Positions 60,561-64,000 of a stretch of DNA of 64,000 nt are shown piece by piece. The DNA comes from UBA1181 sp963626555. GTDB lineage: Bacteria > Bacteroidota > Bacteroidia > Bacteroidales > Paludibacteraceae. Below the pieces are notes generated by a model. The model was not told where the DNA came from. It worked only from the letters and a program-made list of their open reading frames with translations, and searched no databases. The position numbers and the translations under genes were made by a program. The stretch covers positions 60,805 through 124,804 of the forward strand of contig CAVFXQ010000001.1 of NCBI GenBank assembly GCA_963626555.1. The letters are read 5' to 3'. The first letter of the stretch is position 1; every line of letters starts with the position of its first letter.

Positions 60561-62420
60561 TTATTTCACAATGAATGTCTGCAATACATGCTCAAGCTCC
60601 TGTTCACATTGCAAATCTCTATTTTTTGAGAAATCATCGTCCATCTGCGCATTCGTAAACTGCACCATACCATCATAGAAATAACTTGCAATATTTCCAT
60701 CTTTGTCAATCACACCAACACCAGTATAGGAATCAACCACTAAATATTTTCGATCATGCACACTATCCAACTGCATTCCAATAGCGTAATCTTCTATAGA
60801 GTTTTGAACGTCAAACATATCACATAACAAAGTAGGCACTAAATCATAATGTGAAGTCCATTCTGTAACAACTTTAGGCTCTCTATCTGGGGTATAATAT
60901 AAAAAAGGCACATGCAGTTGTGCTGCAGAAAAATTTCCTGTATGCCCCCAATATCCATGATGATTATCATTGAATTCCTGAGCATGATCACCCGTAATCA
61001 CAACAATCGTATTTTCCAATAGTCCACTCTCTTCTACCTCTTCCAAAATCAAGCCCACAATACTGTCTACATAATATGCCATATTCTTATAAAGATTATA
61101 AAACTCTGTAGGATCCGTATTTATCCCCAAACGTTCATAATGTGCAGCACTCCACGCTGGCTGAAACGGTCCATCAAAACCATCTGGCTTGATCATACTG
61201 TGAAGAGAATCAAAAAACAAAAACGCAAAAAAGTTCTGAGTTGTGTCTCTGTCAACTAAAAACTTCCTGAAATTCTTTGCTAAATTCTCATCTCGAAGCC
61301 AAGCATTCAGTCCCTCATTCGCCCCACATTGATTTTTATAAGAACAAAAGACAGTCTCATCCAATGGCGGATTTCGTAATGACGCACTCGGATAAAGATG
61401 CACATCGTAATTGTTTTCTCTAAGCATACGCATTAATACAGGTTCTATCCGCTTTGCTCTAAAATCTCTGAAGTAAGTACCCGGTAATCCATAGAAAAGA
61501 GAAAAAACACCAGTTCGTGTACCATTACTTCCGCTATAATGTTTCTTATACTGACATGTTTTTTTTGCGAAACGATATATATTAGGAGTACAAACGGAAT
61601 CCATAGTCGATGCTCGCCAAGAATCCATTCCGATAATCAATAAATTTTTTTTCTTGTTTTTCCCGATTATCTCGCTTTTTGGATAGTTGTAGGAATTACC
61701 AATAGTATGCAAATCATAATATTTATCATTCTTTTCAAAAAATTTTTCTGGGTAAAAAGGCGCAACTAATGGGAAATTTCTCTCTACAGATAAAACAACA
61801 CGATTCTCAGCGAAGAGAGCATAAGTTCGATATATCTGAACATAAACAAATGCAAATGTCCATACCACAAACAATGTAACTAAAACTCTTTTTTCAAAAG
61901 CAGCAGGTATTTTATCCGTTATCTTTTCTGACAAAAAAAACACACCTCTTTGCAACAATACCAAAACTATCGCAACGACAACTATCAAAAAATAAAGAAC
62001 CCATGACAATTCGAAAACCTGTCCAGAATCAGGTCCAAAAATCTGCTCTAAAACGTATGAATTTAGATGGAAACGATAGAGAGAAAACACATACGAGTCA
62101 ATCGTCAGAATGACAAGCAATATAACCGACAGCACAATCGTTATCCACTTCGCCAACGAAAAATTTTTTACTCCCAAAAGTATTGGAAGATAGAATATTA
62201 GAAATGGCAGAAAAGTCAGAAACGAGAAATGACTAAAGCAAGCCAAAACACTATATACAGGCAAAATACTTGCAGTTTCAGCAAAAAGGATAGCAAAATA
62301 TTTAGTTGATATCAATACAACAAAAAAGGAATTCAGCAAACTATACCAAATTCCTACCTTTACATATCTATCACTCAGAACTTTACGAACCAAGTTTAGC
62401 ATTTTCAATAAAAAAGGCAT
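60561..62420 (-). CDS. PbgA/YejM-like inner membrane sulfatase-fold protein
   Basis: The 619-aa protein has five N-terminal membrane helices (about 22-200) of DUF3413 type and a periplasmic sulfatase/phosphatase-fold domain (about 255-560). Asp266 is in GMDSWRAS, the Thr-containing loop is SNGTRTGVFSLFYGLPG (298-314), and the metal region is GDHAQEFNDNHHGYWGHTGNF. E. coli PbgA (LapC/YejM) monitors LPS and controls LpxC stability, and lipoteichoic acid synthases share the fold. The PbgA call rests on the five-helix N-terminus and this motif. Met7 is an alternative start. It lies 28 bases after a DUF2490 gene. Confidence 0.85.
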   Translation of the reverse strand: MPFLLKMLNLVRKVLSDRYVKVGIWYSLLNSFFVVLISTKYFAILFAETASILPVYSVLACFSHFSFLTFLPFLIFYLPILLGVKNFSLAKWITIVLSVILLVILTIDSYVFSLYRFHLNSYVLEQIFGPDSGQVFELSWVLYFLIVVVAIVLVLLQRGVFFLSEKITDKIPAAFEKRVLVTLFVVWTFAFVYVQIYRTYALFAENRVVLSVERNFPLVAPFYPEKFFEKNDKYYDLHTIGNSYNYPKSEIIGKNKKKNLLIIGMDSWRASTMDSVCTPNIYRFAKKTCQYKKHYSGSNGTRTGVFSLFYGLPGTYFRDFRAKRIEPVLMRMLRENNYDVHLYPSASLRNPPLDETVFCSYKNQCGANEGLNAWLRDENLAKNFRKFLVDRDTTQNFFAFLFFDSLHSMIKPDGFDGPFQPAWSAAHYERLGINTDPTEFYNLYKNMAYYVDSIVGLILEEVEESGLLENTIVVITGDHAQEFNDNHHGYWGHTGNFSAAQLHVPFLYYTPDREPKVVTEWTSHYDLVPTLLCDMFDVQNSIEDYAIGMQLDSVHDRKYLVVDSYTGVGVIDKDGNIASYFYDGMVQFTNAQMDDDFSKNRDLQCEQELEHVLQTFIVK

Positions 62421-62448
62421 TTTTACTTAATACTTTCAAACAAAAATT

Positions 62449-63132
62449 TTATAACGAAATTTCATAAGCTAGTCCAATAGTTGAAACATCCTGAGGATTT
62501 TTCACATTGAAAGCGTCATCATAGTAGTAAAATAATTTTAAAGCATTCTTTTTATTAAACTCATATTTCAAAGCTGCCTCATAGCGCATCATATCAATCA
62601 CATTTCCTTTGTAGTTGTTCGTCCTATAGAACATTTCAGCGGAGACAGAAGGGTATAACGGAATCTTAGGCACTTTATAAGACACAGAAATAGAATTACG
62701 CCAATAGTTTTTCCATTGCTTACTCTCCTCTTTTTCTGGACGATAACTCATCTGATAACGAGACCGCCAGGCAAAAGAAAAACGTTGTACAGAATATTTA
62801 AGATTCGTATAGCCTTGAAACCTTTGGTTAAAGAAATAATTCTCCTCCCTATTTTTCGCAATTGCGTAATAGGAAACACCCACCTTAAAAATTTTTCTCA
62901 CGATAGCATACGAGACATCTACTTTCGAAGAAATTTTCTCTATCTCAGTGGAGTTGTTCACTAACGAGAGAGACTCCGTAAATCCGACATTCAATCTTTT
63001 GAAAAACTTCTTTGATATTTCCACTTCGTATCGAGTAGAAAAATCGCAATCGTCTCTTTCGGCAAAGAGACTCACACAACTGCCGAAAGAGATGACCACC
63101 AATACTAATATTCTAAGAAAGATCTGCTTCAT
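62449..63132 (-). CDS. DUF2490 outer membrane protein
   Basis: The 227-aa protein has a signal peptide ending near LFA (about residue 24). The strand-rich mature part is of DUF2490 type: RYEVEISKKFFKRLNVGFTESLSLVNNSTEIEK, FSFAWRSRYQMSYR, WKNYWRNSISVSYKVPKIPLYPSVSAEMFY, KLFYYYDDAFNVKNPQDVSTIGLAYEISL. It is probably a small outer membrane barrel. Function is unknown. It lies between DUF4956 (30 bases) and the PbgA-like gene (28 bases), so the three form an operon concerned with the envelope. Confidence 0.85.
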   Translation of the reverse strand: MKQIFLRILVLVVISFGSCVSLFAERDDCDFSTRYEVEISKKFFKRLNVGFTESLSLVNNSTEIEKISSKVDVSYAIVRKIFKVGVSYYAIAKNREENYFFNQRFQGYTNLKYSVQRFSFAWRSRYQMSYRPEKEESKQWKNYWRNSISVSYKVPKIPLYPSVSAEMFYRTNNYKGNVIDMMRYEAALKYEFNKKNALKLFYYYDDAFNVKNPQDVSTIGLAYEISL

Positions 63133-63162
63133 TCGCTTCTTTTCTCTATTTATTACAGATTA

Positions 63163-63843
63163 TTATCCGTTAAAATCTTTTGCACGCGTGATTTGATCAA
63201 TCGTGTTAATTTCCTTTGAATCAGATTCATAGTAAACCTTCACAAGTGCTATATCCTTCAAAAAATCAATATAACCTACCTCACATTTAGTAACCTTCAA
63301 ACCAGTTCGATTTTTAATATCACCAACCATTTCGTCATATTTTTCTGGTTTTATCAAGTCTATCTTCTCATATTTAATCAATTTACATGAACTCTTTGAT
63401 ACAATACGAGTTTTCTCCATCACCCAAGTCATCAATACGAACAACCCATTTGTAACAAGTAATTCAACATAACTTACACTGACAGCCAGTGCGTTGATAA
63501 CAGACAAACCGATAATCAAGAACAAATACGTCATCTCTCGAATAGGTACTGTATCTGTACGATAACGAATGATTCCAAAGATAGCGAAAAGTCCTAAGGC
63601 CAAACCTATCTGCAATTTCTCGCTTCCCAAAAGGAAAATAAGCAAAAAGACAGTCGTACTAATCAGCGTAAAAGTGAACACATAGTCGCGTCTCTTTGAT
63701 TTACCATAATACAACCAAACTATGATCAACGACGTAACAATAACATTCAATGCAAAACGTGCTACCAACTCCCAAAGTCCGTCTACGTTGATTATTGAAT
63801 TTCCAAACAATTCATAATCTAATATACTTGTCAAAAGTTCCAT
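63163..63843 (-). CDS. DUF4956 membrane protein
   Basis: The 226-aa protein has about four membrane helices and the DUF4956 signature LALGLFAIFGIIRYRTDTVPIREMTYLFLIIGLSVINAL (about 85-125). A cytoplasmic C-terminal domain of about 85 residues follows. In other genomes DUF4956 genes often lie beside polyphosphate polymerase (VTC) domain genes; none is visible here, though the upstream side is cut by the window end. It is first in the DUF4956-DUF2490-PbgA-like operon. The 157 bases upstream to the window end are AT-rich, without a promoter I can defend. Confidence 0.85.
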   Translation of the reverse strand: MELLTSILDYELFGNSIINVDGLWELVARFALNVIVTSLIIVWLYYGKSKRRDYVFTFTLISTTVFLLIFLLGSEKLQIGLALGLFAIFGIIRYRTDTVPIREMTYLFLIIGLSVINALAVSVSYVELLVTNGLFVLMTWVMEKTRIVSKSSCKLIKYEKIDLIKPEKYDEMVGDIKNRTGLKVTKCEVGYIDFLKDIALVKVYYESDSKEINTIDQITRAKDFNG

Positions 63844-64000
63844 ACTTTATTTATATTTATTTATCACTTATTTTTTTTAACACTTATAGATTAAGATTTA
63901 CAATCTTTACTCTACAAATTCTCTATATATCTAACTTTTTCCTTAAATCTGTTATATTTGACTTTTGGATCTGTTAGGACCATTCCCAAACAGTATTTAC

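Noticed and set aside
1..64000. Search by eye for tRNA, rRNA, CRISPR arrays, insertion sequences and phage genes
   Set aside because: No GC-rich cloverleaf-like segments, regularly spaced repeats, transposase or integrase motifs, or terminal inverted repeats were found. Short tRNAs could still be missed without a dedicated scan.
63844..64000. Promoter or small gene at the right edge
   Set aside because: The stretch is AT-rich, without a TAnnTTTG box at good spacing and without a supported reading frame.

Overview
The window is 64 kb of AT-rich chromosomal DNA from an anaerobic member of the Bacteroidetes, most likely order Bacteroidales. Four things point there: promoter boxes of the Bacteroidetes type (TTG, about 19-20 bases, then TAnnTTTG or TAnnTTCG); weak or absent Shine-Dalgarno sequences; lineage-typical families (DUF4294, HU-CCDC81/SPOR, DUF4956, DMP19, BamA-fused patatin); and a secreted protease ending in a type IX secretion sorting domain. 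The class III ribonucleotide reductase, oxaloacetate decarboxylase pump, C4-dicarboxylate exchanger and acyl-CoA carboxylase fit a fermenter that makes succinate and propionate. I see no rRNA, tRNA, CRISPR array, insertion sequence or prophage. The region reads as core chromosome.

Layout. 1-3.0 kb: anaerobic nucleotide reduction (nrdD, nrdG, then the start of an HD-domain gene). 3.0-6.2 kb: a DcaP-like porin and a DASS dicarboxylate transporter. 6.6-9.3 kb: dipeptidase PepD, a conserved unknown, and a ProX-type tRNA deacylase. 9.4-13.4 kb: a three-gene biotin-dependent acyl-CoA carboxylase operon behind a strong promoter and long leader, closed by a strong terminator. 13.5-18.7 kb: patatin/BamA protein, lipoprotein, YgiQ radical SAM protein. 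18.8-25.4 kb: TamB, TsaD, lipoprotein. 25.4-30.5 kb: operon ctpA-nudC-acetyltransferase-panB, then asnA. 30.9-34.5 kb: an Asp-rich outer membrane protein and two NSS sodium symporters. 34.5-40.5 kb: a cobalamin/iron-type permease and binding protein without an ATPase, a TetR regulator, three small orphan envelope proteins, and NhaD. 40.5-45.5 kb: SDR, tgt, LptF/G, yhhQ, hpt, adk. 45.6-52.1 kb: oadGAB, hisB and a Dcu transporter. 52-64 kb: M6 protease, Wzx-like flippase, DUF4294 protein, an OMP plus a helix-hairpin-helix barrel protein, DMP19 and HU/SPOR proteins, a PbgA-like sulfatase, DUF2490 and DUF4956.

How the genes work together. One metabolic thread is C4-dicarboxylate and sodium economy. 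OadGAB would export Na+ while decarboxylating oxaloacetate. NhaD exchanges Na+ for H+. The DASS carrier and the two NSS carriers probably spend the Na+ gradient, while the Dcu exchanger and the DcaP-like porin move dicarboxylates. A second thread is envelope biogenesis (TamB, LptF/G, PbgA-like, Wzx, patatin/BamA, HhH barrel).

No single locus is clearly a new defence or mobile system. The most unusual items are: an acidic DMP19 (DNA-mimic family) gene apparently coupled to an HU-fold/SPOR gene; a Tgt whose three zinc cysteines are Gly/Ser/Asp; a tamB with no ATG or GTG start; an exported protein joining a ComEA-like HhH module to a barrel; and a repeat-containing leader before the carboxylase operon.
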